Below, one piece after another: positions 34,311 to 43,119 of a stretch of 64,000 nucleotides of DNA. The stretch covers positions 42,394 through 106,393 of the forward strand of contig NZ_JAAXPN010000009.1 in the NCBI RefSeq assembly GCF_012396505.1, read 5' to 3'. The stretch is from Periweissella fabalis (GTDB lineage: Bacteria > Bacillota > Bacilli > Lactobacillales > Lactobacillaceae). Numbering within the stretch: position 1 is the first letter of the stretch; each line of letters starts with the position of its first letter. The position numbers and the translations under genes were made by a program. A model generated the notes under the pieces. The model was not told the origin of the DNA. It ran no database searches and saw only the letters and a list, made by a program, of their open reading frames with translations.

Positions 34311-35294
34311 ATGCCTGATGTATCAGTGATTATACCAATTTACAATGGAATCAAGTTTGTTGATCAACTTATTGATAAGTTGAAACAACAAACACACCAA
34401 AGTGTCGAATTTGTTATTGTTGATGATGGATCCACAGATGGAACAACTGAGTATCTGCAGCAGCTAAAGCTTGATGACCGCTTTAAGTTACTGTATAAAG
34501 TAAATGGTGGTGTTTCAGCAGCACGTAATTTTGCAATCGAACATAGTCATGGAAAATATATTATGTTTATTGATGCAGATGATACACCACTGCCAACGAT
34601 GGTGGGTGCATATTACGATAAAATTGTTGCTTCCAATAATGATTTTGAATTTTTTGAAAGCCAAAAGGTGGATTTTGATGGTGTAAATCTTGGCCCAATT
34701 GGTGCATACCATGCAAGCCAACTTAATCGAAATATTCTCCAAAATGAGATGTTTGAATATATTGGGCAACAATTTGTTTTTGGTTATCCATTTTTATCGA
34801 TTTCAAAAGCGCATCTTTGGTCGGGAAGTTCATTTGATCCAAAGATTAAATACCAAGAGGACACACTTGCACTTGCTAAAATTTTGGCGCAAAATCCTGA
34901 TATTAAGGCAGGATTTAATAAAGAAGTTCATTATCTTTATCTTCAAAATCCAGATAGTGCACTACATCAAATGCCAATTTCTGGCTACATTGATATTTTG
35001 AATGTTTCAGAACTAATTATTAGTTACGCACAGACAGCTAATATTTCAGCAAATAGTTTAAAAATTTTAAATGGATTAAAAATAAGTGGATTAATGTCAT
35101 TATTAGCAGTAGCAGCATTAACTGGTGATAAGCAAACATTTAAAAAATATCGCCCAAGTTATCTAAAAGAATATCACAACACTATTTTTCCAGAAACAAA
35201 GGTAAAACTACGTAAGGCAATTCAATATTATGCAGTTTTATTTAATATAAAAGCAGTTTTAATATCTGCATATAAGAATATTTATAAAGTATAG
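34311..35294 (+). CDS. Glycosyltransferase family 2
   Basis: A GT-A fold enzyme of 327 residues with VSVIIPIYNGIKFVDQLIDK, VIVDDGSTDGT and the DXD-like MFIDADDTPLP (about residue 86). The C-terminal part (about 200-327) is a helical extension often seen in EPS GT2 enzymes. It stands in the EPS operon, 20 bp after the preceding gene. Donor and acceptor unknown. Confidence 0.9.
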   Translation: MPDVSVIIPIYNGIKFVDQLIDKLKQQTHQSVEFVIVDDGSTDGTTEYLQQLKLDDRFKLLYKVNGGVSAARNFAIEHSHGKYIMFIDADDTPLPTMVGAYYDKIVASNNDFEFFESQKVDFDGVNLGPIGAYHASQLNRNILQNEMFEYIGQQFVFGYPFLSISKAHLWSGSSFDPKIKYQEDTLALAKILAQNPDIKAGFNKEVHYLYLQNPDSALHQMPISGYIDILNVSELIISYAQTANISANSLKILNGLKISGLMSLLAVAALTGDKQTFKKYRPSYLKEYHNTIFPETKVKLRKAIQYYAVLFNIKAVLISAYKNIYKV

Positions 35295-35308
35295 GAATAG
35301 GTTAATTT

Positions 35309-36415
35309 ATGATATATCTTTTATCGGTTATCAGCTCTCTTCATTTGAGCTTTACTAAAAATAAAAAACAAATTGGGTGGTCGCTATTATTAATTGCATA
35401 CCTTGCATTTTTAATGGGTGCTGTTACACCCGGGCATTCATTTGATACGTATGCATACCAGTTGATTTATTCTTGGGCACCAGACTCACATCGTTTTGAG
35501 CCTGGTTACATGCATTTATCATACCTATTTTTTAAGGCGGGCTTACCATATGCTACGTTTAGATTATGCTATTATGTGATGGCAATGCTGATTTTATGGT
35601 GGGCAGTTAAGCGATTTGGTGGTAATTTACTAACATATTTTAGTATTTTTGCGGTCTATCCATTTTTAGTTGAGATTACTCAAGTTCGGAATTTTGGGAT
35701 GGTTGCGCTAGTTGCCTTAGCTCTTTCATTCTTAAAAGGAATTTATAAATGGGAATGGATAATTTCCATATTACTATTAATCTTGGCCTTTAACTTTCAA
35801 GCATCAGGAATGTTATATTTATTATTACCATTCTGCATGTTGTTAAGAGGCCAAACATTACAAAAAATGATTGAACGTGGTTACTGGATTTTCTTAGTTG
35901 TTACGACGATTGTCCATTATTTTGTGCCAGTAGGCTTTGCCAATAAATTAGTATTTATTGCCTTTACGATAGCTGGTCGTAAGCCATCGGATGCATTTAG
36001 CCATTTTGGGGCAGGAAGTTCATTTTCAATCGCTATCGGTTATTTCATGTTCTTAGGATTAATTATATACGTATGGAAGTACTTTATTAATCGGACTCCT
36101 GAGATATTAGAAGATCGGCGTTATAAGGTTCTCTACTCAGTTATGACCATTGCAGTATTAGACATTTTACTAATTTCTTCATCAATTGATTTTGAACGCT
36201 ACATTCGTGATGGTTTTACCTTTTCGTTAATTGCCTTTGCAATGTACGAACATGAATATGTCAATAATCCACGAATTAAAAGAATATTTTGGACATTAAT
36301 TGCAATCCTTGTAGTTGTTGGAACAATTGTTTATAAATATTGGTATCCCGGTGAAACTGGCCGCTTGCAATATGTAATTTATCTGACCCAATTTTTCCCA
36401 AATCTTAATTGGTAA
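35309..36415 (+). CDS. EpsG-family polysaccharide polymerase (Wzy-like)
   Basis: A 368-residue membrane protein with about ten hydrophobic segments. It carries the EpsG-type N-terminal FDTYAYQLIYS followed by RFEPGYMHLSYLF, and EITQVRNFGMVALVALALSF with the conserved R-N-F in helix 5. EpsG proteins occupy the Wzy position and are thought to polymerise repeat units outside the membrane. Its place between transferases and the flippase agrees. Confidence 0.85.
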   Translation: MIYLLSVISSLHLSFTKNKKQIGWSLLLIAYLAFLMGAVTPGHSFDTYAYQLIYSWAPDSHRFEPGYMHLSYLFFKAGLPYATFRLCYYVMAMLILWWAVKRFGGNLLTYFSIFAVYPFLVEITQVRNFGMVALVALALSFLKGIYKWEWIISILLLILAFNFQASGMLYLLLPFCMLLRGQTLQKMIERGYWIFLVVTTIVHYFVPVGFANKLVFIAFTIAGRKPSDAFSHFGAGSSFSIAIGYFMFLGLIIYVWKYFINRTPEILEDRRYKVLYSVMTIAVLDILLISSSIDFERYIRDGFTFSLIAFAMYEHEYVNNPRIKRIFWTLIAILVVVGTIVYKYWYPGETGRLQYVIYLTQFFPNLNW

Positions 36416-36437
36416 TGGGCAAAGAAAGAGATTTTAT

Positions 36438-37496
36438 ATGGATTTAAAATATTTTTATACACGCTTTGTATTTAAGGTGCTTAATAAGATAAACAAAAAA
36501 ATGCCGCTAAAAAAAATTGAGAGCAAGCACCATCCAAAAGTATATTTAATGGGAACCGTTGAATATATGAACTATGGTGACCATGCGATAAATCTTGCTG
36601 AAAATGATCTTTTACATGATTTAGGTTACGATGTTATTAGCATTCCGGAATCAGTACTCGATGAATCATTGCCTATTATCCAAAAGAATCTGTCAGCTGA
36701 TGATATATTTTTTTGCCAAGGTGGTGGTAATATGGGTGATATTTGGCCATTACAAGAACGTTGGCGCCAAGCAATTTATCAAGCATTCCCTAATAATAAA
36801 ATTGTTGTCTTTTCATCATCAGTTAATTTCGATGGGCAATCACCAATGTTACTTGATACGCGAGCTGCAATTAAGGAATGTACAGATATTACGTTCTTAA
36901 TGCGGGATCAGTTTTCATATGAATTTGCAGTCAATAATTTTCCAAATAATGCTAACGTGCAATTAGTACCAGACATGGTAATGACTTTAGCTAAAGCTAA
37001 ATCCGATCAAATGCGCCAAAACATTGTGACAACGTTCTTACGACGTGATGTTGAAAAGTTAGCTGATGATCGTATTACAAAACTCATAGATGAATTAAAG
37101 CAACAATTTGAAGTGATTGATAGAGATACTGTATCGGATTATTGGTATTACATTACACCTAAAAATCGTGGCTGGTTTCTTGATCAACAACTAAAAGAAT
37201 TTCAAACATCAAAATTAGTTGTCACCGACCGCCTTCATGGTATGATTTTTGCAGCTATTACCAAGACTCCTGTAATTGTATTTGATAATGATAATCATAA
37301 AATTTTTCATCTATACCATACATGGCTCGAAAATATTAAGTTTATCAAATTTATTGATCAATCAATGAGTCAAGTTGAGATTAAGCAAGCCTTTGAAGAG
37401 CTAATGGATAATATGAATTATGATTTTCCAAATGAAGATTTTAAAAACAAAATTTTGGCAGCATTAAAAGTAAAAGCAGGTATTAAAAATGAGTAA
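36438..37496 (+). CDS. Polysaccharide pyruvyl transferase family protein
   Basis: A 352-residue protein of the CsaB/EpsO-type family, which adds a ketal-linked pyruvate to a sugar and so gives the polymer negative charge. Visible features are MGTVEYMNYGDHAINLAEND near residue 38, CQGGGNMGDIWPLQERWR near 95-112, and the late VVTDRLHGMIFAAITKTPVI, all typical. The last eight bases overlap the next gene. The EPS is therefore probably pyruvylated. Confidence 0.88.
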   Translation: MDLKYFYTRFVFKVLNKINKKMPLKKIESKHHPKVYLMGTVEYMNYGDHAINLAENDLLHDLGYDVISIPESVLDESLPIIQKNLSADDIFFCQGGGNMGDIWPLQERWRQAIYQAFPNNKIVVFSSSVNFDGQSPMLLDTRAAIKECTDITFLMRDQFSYEFAVNNFPNNANVQLVPDMVMTLAKAKSDQMRQNIVTTFLRRDVEKLADDRITKLIDELKQQFEVIDRDTVSDYWYYITPKNRGWFLDQQLKEFQTSKLVVTDRLHGMIFAAITKTPVIVFDNDNHKIFHLYHTWLENIKFIKFIDQSMSQVEIKQAFEELMDNMNYDFPNEDFKNKILAALKVKAGIKNE

Positions 37497-38433
37497 TGAT
37501 ACAGTTTCAATCATTGTACCAATATACAATGTAGCGCCATTTTTACCAATGGCAATTGAATCATTGATTACTCAAACATATCATAACCTTGAAATTTTAC
37601 TTATTGATGATGGGTCTACTGATGATTCAGGAAATATTGCAGATACATTTGCAACAAAAGATGAACGTATTAAAGTCTTTCATAAGCCCAACGGGGGATT
37701 ATCGGATTCACGTAATTTTGGTTTAACGCATGCTACTGGTCAATATGTTTATTTTTTTGACTCTGATGATGTGCTAGAACTCAATTTTATTAGCGTGGCA
37801 ATTAACGATATGCAAAGAACTGGTGCAGAAATCTTTTGTAGTAACTATTGCTTGATTGACGAACAAAATCAACCAAGCACAATTGGGCGTAAACGAGGTG
37901 CTATCGACGAGGTTCGAACGGGTAAAGCGAGTTTATTACCATTGCTTGAAAATCAATTAGATTGTTATGTTTGGCAATTTGTTTTTAAACGGAGTATTCT
38001 AACGGCCACAGCATTTGAATTTAAAAATATGTTGTATGAAGATCTGGTTGCTACTCCCCAACTATTAATACGAGCTAATCACGTTATCTTTAATAGTCAG
38101 CCACTATATAAATATAGAATCCGGCAAACATCAATTGTGCATAGTACCTCATTAAAAAAATTAAATGATTTACAATATGGTATTGATTATTTTGTAAACT
38201 TTATGCGCAAAAACGTAGATGCAACGGATCAGCAACTAAATAATTGGTGTTTTCCATTACTTTTAAGCTTGTATGTTGGTTTTGTTAAATTTCCACAAAA
38301 TGTTAATAAGATACAACTTAAGGTATTAAAACAGCGAATAATTAAGGCAAAAATAGACGTAATTAATCTTTCAAATATTGAAAAAGTAAAATTTTATCTT
38401 ATCAAGTTTAACCTAGTTAAATTTGTAAGATAA
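37489..38433 (+). CDS. Glycosyltransferase family 2
   Basis: A 314-residue GT2 enzyme with VSIIVPIYNVAPFLPMAIES, LLIDDGSTDDSG, PNGGLSDSRNFGL and the DXD block YFFDSDDVLE (about residues 90-99). It resembles the next gene through the first 100 residues, so the two may be an old duplication. It overlaps the pyruvyl transferase gene by eight bases, implying coupling. Confidence 0.9.
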   Translation: MSNDTVSIIVPIYNVAPFLPMAIESLITQTYHNLEILLIDDGSTDDSGNIADTFATKDERIKVFHKPNGGLSDSRNFGLTHATGQYVYFFDSDDVLELNFISVAINDMQRTGAEIFCSNYCLIDEQNQPSTIGRKRGAIDEVRTGKASLLPLLENQLDCYVWQFVFKRSILTATAFEFKNMLYEDLVATPQLLIRANHVIFNSQPLYKYRIRQTSIVHSTSLKKLNDLQYGIDYFVNFMRKNVDATDQQLNNWCFPLLLSLYVGFVKFPQNVNKIQLKVLKQRIIKAKIDVINLSNIEKVKFYLIKFNLVKFVR

Positions 38434-38474
38434 AATTTTTCTACTTTAAAATAGAAAATATAGGGGAATATGTA

Positions 38475-39491
38475 ATGGTAAATGAAAATTTGCAGCCAAT
38501 TAATCAACAGCCATTAGTGTCAATTGTGGTACCAATATATAATGTTGGGTCATTTCTCCAACCTGCATTGGCAAGTGTTCAAACACAAACTTATCGTAAT
38601 TTAGAAATTTTATTAATTGATGATGGCTCGACTGATAATTCAGGAGCAATTGCTGATACCTTTGCAAATGAAGATCAACGGTTTATTGTTCATCATGTTC
38701 AAAATGGTGGCCTTTCATCTGCTCGAAATATTGGTATTACTCATGCAACTGGTGAGTTTATTTACTTTTTTGATTCTGATGATATAATGAATCAAACTTT
38801 AATATCTAAAGCGGTTAAAATGGCACTAAAGGAAAATGTAGCAGCTGTTATTTTTGATTATGAACAAATAGATGAAAACGGGTGTATCATTCCAAGTGGC
38901 TATGGGCATGGTGATATTTATCATAATACAGAAACATTAACTAATCATGAGGCACTGAAAGCCTTATTCAAACAAGATATTATTATTACGGCATGGTCAT
39001 ATCTGGTTAAGCGTGATGTCTTAATTGATAATCAGGTTAAGTTTACTGTCGGTCGGTTACATGAAGATATGAATACAACTCCGCGAGTATTGTGGTATGC
39101 TAAAAACATTGGTGTGCTAGACGAGCGACTATACCAATATCGCATTAGAAGTGGATCAATTATGAAAGACTTAAAGCCTAAGAATTTAATTGATTCAGTT
39201 TGGATGCTTAAACAAATTGAAACGTTCTTGCAGCAAAATAAATTGTATAATGCTCATAAAAATGATTTTGCATGGCTGGTACATCAGACACTATTACCAT
39301 ATGTCTTTAATATTTCAGACAAATTTCTTCATCAAAATCCAGCAACCAAAAAGGATTACTTTGGCTTGTTAGAGGATGCGTATCATGAAATTAAAATTGA
39401 TAATCGAACAATGCGTAAATTAAAATTATCAAAAATACCTGGCATTAGTGGTTTGAAGCGTTGGTTGAAAGGACAGTCATGTATCTTCTAA
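38475..39491 (+). CDS. Glycosyltransferase family 2
   Basis: A 338-residue GT2 enzyme: VSIVVPIYNVGSFLQPALAS, ILLIDDGSTDNSG, NGGLSSARNIGITHATGEF and FFDSDDIMNQ in order. The first third is near-parallel to the gene before it, while the C-terminal acceptor regions differ, as expected for enzymes using the same fold on different acceptors. It is separated from its neighbour by 41 bp with a weak GGGGAATATG ribosome binding site. Confidence 0.9.
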   Translation: MVNENLQPINQQPLVSIVVPIYNVGSFLQPALASVQTQTYRNLEILLIDDGSTDNSGAIADTFANEDQRFIVHHVQNGGLSSARNIGITHATGEFIYFFDSDDIMNQTLISKAVKMALKENVAAVIFDYEQIDENGCIIPSGYGHGDIYHNTETLTNHEALKALFKQDIIITAWSYLVKRDVLIDNQVKFTVGRLHEDMNTTPRVLWYAKNIGVLDERLYQYRIRSGSIMKDLKPKNLIDSVWMLKQIETFLQQNKLYNAHKNDFAWLVHQTLLPYVFNISDKFLHQNPATKKDYFGLLEDAYHEIKIDNRTMRKLKLSKIPGISGLKRWLKGQSCIF

Positions 39492-39509
39492 TTAGTAAAG
39501 GATAAGCAT

Positions 39510-40901
39510 ATGTTTTCAAATAGTGTAAAGCGGTTATTTAGTAATTCGCTAATTTTCTCAATTGGTACATTGGGGACCAAAGTAATTGGTTTTTTAATGG
39601 TTCCTTTTTATACATATTTTCTAACACAAGGGCAATTTGGGATTGTTGATTTGATTTCAACAACGGTGGCCATGTTGACGCCAGTTGTGACGTTAAGTGT
39701 TTTTGAAGCAATTTTTCGCTTTACAATGGACAAAAATTTTTCTAACAAAATATTATTTTCTAATGGATTAGCAATTACCGCATTTGGAAGCATTTTATCG
39801 TTAATAGGTGGTGGGATTGCACAAATTAGTGGCTATAAATATGGTGTTTTATTAGCGATTTTACTGATACTAAGTGTTGTTAGTTGCTTTTTACAATACT
39901 TTGTTCGTGGAATTGGCCATGTGAAGTTGTTTGCTGCTACTGGAATTGTCGGCACTTCACTCTCAGCAATTCTAAATATTATGCTTATTTGGTATTTTAA
40001 ATTAGGAGTTAATGGATACCTTTATGGTATGGCTGGGGCCCAGCTAGGAACTTTTGTATTAATTGTGGCAGTCGTTAAGCCTTGGCAGTATGTTGATTTG
40101 ACGTTGGTATCAAAAAAGAATGCTTTGATGTTGCTCCGATACAGTGTGCCAATGATTCCCAATGCTTTTGCTTGGTGGTTTACTAACGATGCCAATCGAT
40201 TCTTTATTCTGTTTTTCTTAGGGACATCTGCTAATGGGATTTACGCGGTTGCAAATAAAATTCCATCAATTCTGACAATTTTCTTTACCGTTTTTAATCA
40301 AGCTTGGCAAATTTCAGCAGTCGATGAATATGAATCACAGAATAATTCTGCATTCTATAGTATGATTTTTAATAATTTGATTCATTTTTCATTCTTAGGA
40401 ATGGCGGGTTTGTTGTTGATTTTAAAACCATTAATGCATGTTTTAGTAGCACCTAATTTCTATTCAGCATGGGAATTTGTACCATTTCTAATGTTAGCAA
40501 TGATTTTTTCAAATTTATCAGGTTTTTTAGGTAGTACTTATATTGCAGCTAAAATGACGTCTAAGTTATTTTCAACTACGATTTATGGTATGCTGACTAA
40601 TATCGCCTTTAATGCAGCATTAATCCCATTGATTGGACTAAATGGTGCGGGGTTGGGAAGTGCTTTAGGTTTTTTAGTAGTGATGATAATTCGGTTAAAA
40701 CAAACTAAAGCTTTTGTATCAATTAATGTCAAATGGATCCCATTAACAATTCATTTACTGATTACAGCATTAATGTATGCAACATTGCACCTTCAAAATA
40801 ATATGATAATGTTTATCTTACTGGCAATCTTCTTTATTATTTCACTAGTTTTAGCAGGAAAAGATGTTTTCATATTTTTAAAGAGACGACACGCAAAATA
40901 A
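39510..40901 (+). CDS. Wzx-type polysaccharide flippase
   Basis: A 463-residue MATE/MOP-superfamily (RfbX/Wzx) protein with about 14 hydrophobic segments. It starts VKRLFSNSLIFSIGTLGTKV and has VPFYTYFLTQGQFGIVDLIS in the first loop, a pattern shared by EPS flippases. It exports the undecaprenyl-linked repeat unit for polymerisation by the EpsG-like protein. Last gene of the EPS cluster; a terminator follows. Confidence 0.9.
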   Translation: MFSNSVKRLFSNSLIFSIGTLGTKVIGFLMVPFYTYFLTQGQFGIVDLISTTVAMLTPVVTLSVFEAIFRFTMDKNFSNKILFSNGLAITAFGSILSLIGGGIAQISGYKYGVLLAILLILSVVSCFLQYFVRGIGHVKLFAATGIVGTSLSAILNIMLIWYFKLGVNGYLYGMAGAQLGTFVLIVAVVKPWQYVDLTLVSKKNALMLLRYSVPMIPNAFAWWFTNDANRFFILFFLGTSANGIYAVANKIPSILTIFFTVFNQAWQISAVDEYESQNNSAFYSMIFNNLIHFSFLGMAGLLLILKPLMHVLVAPNFYSAWEFVPFLMLAMIFSNLSGFLGSTYIAAKMTSKLFSTTIYGMLTNIAFNAALIPLIGLNGAGLGSALGFLVVMIIRLKQTKAFVSINVKWIPLTIHLLITALMYATLHLQNNMIMFILLAIFFIISLVLAGKDVFIFLKRRHAK

Positions 40902-40909
40902 ATAAATTG

Positions 40910-40947
40910 ATGAGGTGTAGCCAGAAGGTTAGACCTCATTTTTTTAT
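40910..40947 (+). terminator. Terminator of the EPS cluster
   Basis: ATGAGGT pairs with ACCTCAT around a 16-base loop, followed by a run of T. Confidence 0.75.
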
Positions 40948-40953
40948 TAAATA

Positions 40954-40967
40954 TGTAAGCGTTAACA
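40954..40967. promoter_or_regulatory. CcpA cre site (trehalose operon)
   Basis: TGTAAGCGTTAACA matches the cre consensus TGWNANCGNTNWCA at all positions; it lies 30 bp before a second cre-like site. Confidence 0.75.
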
Positions 40968-40985
40968 TAAAATAATTTTTATAAA

Positions 40986-40999
40986 TGAAAACGCTTGCA
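40986..40999. promoter_or_regulatory. Second cre-like site overlapping the -35 region
   Basis: TGAAAACGCTTGCA matches cre except one position. Its end overlaps TTGCAA (40996-41001), a likely -35; TATATT at 41017-41022 is the probable -10, with a short 15-bp spacer. Confidence 0.6.
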
Positions 41000-41035
41000 A
41001 AAAAAGAAAATGATGTTATATTAAGTATATAAAAG

Positions 41036-41047
41036 TTGTACGTACAA
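41036..41047. promoter_or_regulatory. TreR operator
   Basis: TTGTACGTACAA is a perfect 12-bp palindrome just downstream of the -10, close in form to the TTGTATATACAA operator of GntR-family TreR in bacilli. treR lies 3.8 kb downstream. Binding here would block transcription of the PTS genes. Confidence 0.75.
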
Positions 41048-41077
41048 GTTATTTGAAATTATTTAGGAGAAATTATT

Positions 41078-41566
41078 ATGTTTGGAATTGGAAAGAAAAA
41101 AGCACCTTTGATTGAAGATACTAAGTTATATGCTCCATTAGATGGTGAAACAATTGAATTATCATCAGTTTCAGATCCTGTATTTGCTAAAAAAATGATG
41201 GGGGAAGGGTTTGCTATTACTCCAACAGGAAGTCAAGTGGTTGCTCCGGTTGCTGCCGAAGTTACAATGATTGAAGGTCACGCGATTGGCTTAAAACGTG
41301 CGGATGGATTAGAAGTTTTAGTTCATTTAGGTCTTGATACGGTAACCTTAAATGGTGTGCCCTTCACGTCATTAGTTAAAGCTGGTGATATTGTTACAGG
41401 TGGGACACCGTTAGTAACGGTTGATTGGGCAGCTGTTCAAGCAGCTGGCTTAGAAACAACGACAATGATTATTTTTACTAATACCAATGACAAGTTAGCT
41501 GATTTTGATATTAAATATCAAACGGTAACGGCCGGTGAAGAAATTGGGCATGCAAACGTTAAATAA
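41078..41566 (+). CDS. PTS glucose-type EIIA component
   Basis: Stand-alone EIIA of the Glc family (162 residues), which passes phosphate from HPr to the EIIB of the next gene. The phospho-accepting histidine is in GLEVLVHLGLDTV (about residue 90), with the other active-site His in TPTGSQVVAPVAAEVTMIEG to GHAIGL. AGGAG precedes the ATG. First gene of the trehalose operon, 14 bp before the IIBC gene, which lacks its own IIA domain. Confidence 0.92.
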   Translation: MFGIGKKKAPLIEDTKLYAPLDGETIELSSVSDPVFAKKMMGEGFAITPTGSQVVAPVAAEVTMIEGHAIGLKRADGLEVLVHLGLDTVTLNGVPFTSLVKAGDIVTGGTPLVTVDWAAVQAAGLETTTMIIFTNTNDKLADFDIKYQTVTAGEEIGHANVK

Positions 41567-41580
41567 AAGGGGAATGGCTG

Positions 41581-43092
41581 ATGGCAGATTACAAAGATCT
41601 TGCAAGTAACATTATTGAAAATGTTGGTGGTGCTAGCAATGTGGATAAAGTTATCCACTGTATCACACGGTTACGCTTTTACTTAAAGGATGAAAAGAAA
41701 GCTAACGATGCAGCCTTTGAAGATATGGCTGGGGTGGCTGGTTCACTTTATAATAAAGGTTTAGGCCAATATCAAGTTGTGATTGGCCCCGCTGTGGCTG
41801 ATGTATACGATGAAGTGATTGCTCAATTAGGTGATCGCGTAGTCGATACGGAAGCAACCGAAGCTACGACTTCTGAAACTGAAGGTGATAACGGTGGTAA
41901 CAAGCCAACAAATATTTTTGGCTGGATTGCCTATGGTTTTAAAGTGTTGATTGGAACGATTACTGGTTCAATGATTCCAGTCATTGGTTTGTTAGCTGCT
42001 GGTGGGATGTTAAATGGGTTCTTGACGATTTTGTCAGATCCTAAATTACTTGGTTGGGTATCACCAACCTCAACAACCTTTACCTTGGTTCAATCAATGG
42101 CGATGGCACCATTCTATTTCTTACCAGTGTTAGTTGGTTTCACAGCTGCTCAACACATGAAATCAGACCCATTAACAGTAGCTGCTATTGGAGCCTTGCT
42201 TATTAAGCCTGAAGTAGTTGCAATCGCTACTGGTAAAGCAACTGCGCATTTCTTAGGGATGCCTATTAATGCAACATTCTTTGGACTACCAATTACAGTG
42301 CCTAACTATGCGTACACGATTTTCCCAATTATCTTTGCCGCTTGGTTAGCACGTCCAGTAGGTAACTTCTTCAAAAAGCACTTACCAGTAGCAATTCGCT
42401 CAATTTTCCAACCACTATTTACGATTTTCATCGTAGGTTCTGTTGTCCTTGTTATTATGGGACCAGTGATTACCTTGCTTTCATCAGGAATTTCAGTGGC
42501 TGTCAACGCGTTGATTAACTGGAACTACGCACTATCAGGTTTAATTATTGGTGGCTTGTACCAAGTATTAGTTATCTTTGGATTACACTGGATGGTGGTA
42601 CCATTAATTGCTAATGAAATTGCCCAACAAGGTCAATCACCATTGAATGCTTTAGTTAACTTCACCATGATTGCCCAAGGTGCCGGTGCACTTGCCGTCT
42701 TCTTCAAAACTAAGAATGCAAACCTTAAAGGGCTTGCCGGTGCTGGTACTTTATCAGCCTTTGCTGGTATCACCGAACCTGCCATGTATGGGATAAACTT
42801 GAAATACGGTAAAGTCTTTTGGACAGCCAACATTGGTGGGGCTGTTGGTGGTTTAATTGCTGGTCTTTTCCACTTACACATGTACGGCTTTACTGGTTCA
42901 CTTGTTGGTTTTCCATCATTTGCTTCGTCAAAAGATAACCCTCATAACTTATTAATCTTTGTAATAGCATCGATTGCCACAATCGTGGTTGGTTTCTTAT
43001 GCACTTACTTCTTTGGTTTTAGTGACAAAGATCTTGATAAGAAGACTAAAACTGTGGCTAAGAAAAATGTCTTTAAAGATGCTGTTCAATAA
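41581..43092 (+). CDS. treB: Trehalose-specific PTS EIIBC
   Basis: Membrane transporter that imports trehalose as trehalose 6-phosphate. The 503 residues start with an EIIB domain (phospho-cysteine in DKVIHCITRLRFYL, about residue 27), a Glu/Thr-rich linker (about 95-115), and an EIIC domain with about ten segments (IPVIGLLAAGGMLNG, LHWMVVPLIANEIAQQG, and AFAGITEPAMYGINLKYG). Specificity for trehalose rests on the neighbouring phosphotrehalase gene and TreR; the EIIBC family alone could be sucrose or beta-glucoside. Confidence 0.9.
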   Translation: MADYKDLASNIIENVGGASNVDKVIHCITRLRFYLKDEKKANDAAFEDMAGVAGSLYNKGLGQYQVVIGPAVADVYDEVIAQLGDRVVDTEATEATTSETEGDNGGNKPTNIFGWIAYGFKVLIGTITGSMIPVIGLLAAGGMLNGFLTILSDPKLLGWVSPTSTTFTLVQSMAMAPFYFLPVLVGFTAAQHMKSDPLTVAAIGALLIKPEVVAIATGKATAHFLGMPINATFFGLPITVPNYAYTIFPIIFAAWLARPVGNFFKKHLPVAIRSIFQPLFTIFIVGSVVLVIMGPVITLLSSGISVAVNALINWNYALSGLIIGGLYQVLVIFGLHWMVVPLIANEIAQQGQSPLNALVNFTMIAQGAGALAVFFKTKNANLKGLAGAGTLSAFAGITEPAMYGINLKYGKVFWTANIGGAVGGLIAGLFHLHMYGFTGSLVGFPSFASSKDNPHNLLIFVIASIATIVVGFLCTYFFGFSDKDLDKKTKTVAKKNVFKDAVQ

Positions 43093-43119
43093 ATTATACG
43101 GTATAAGGAGAATTAGAAT

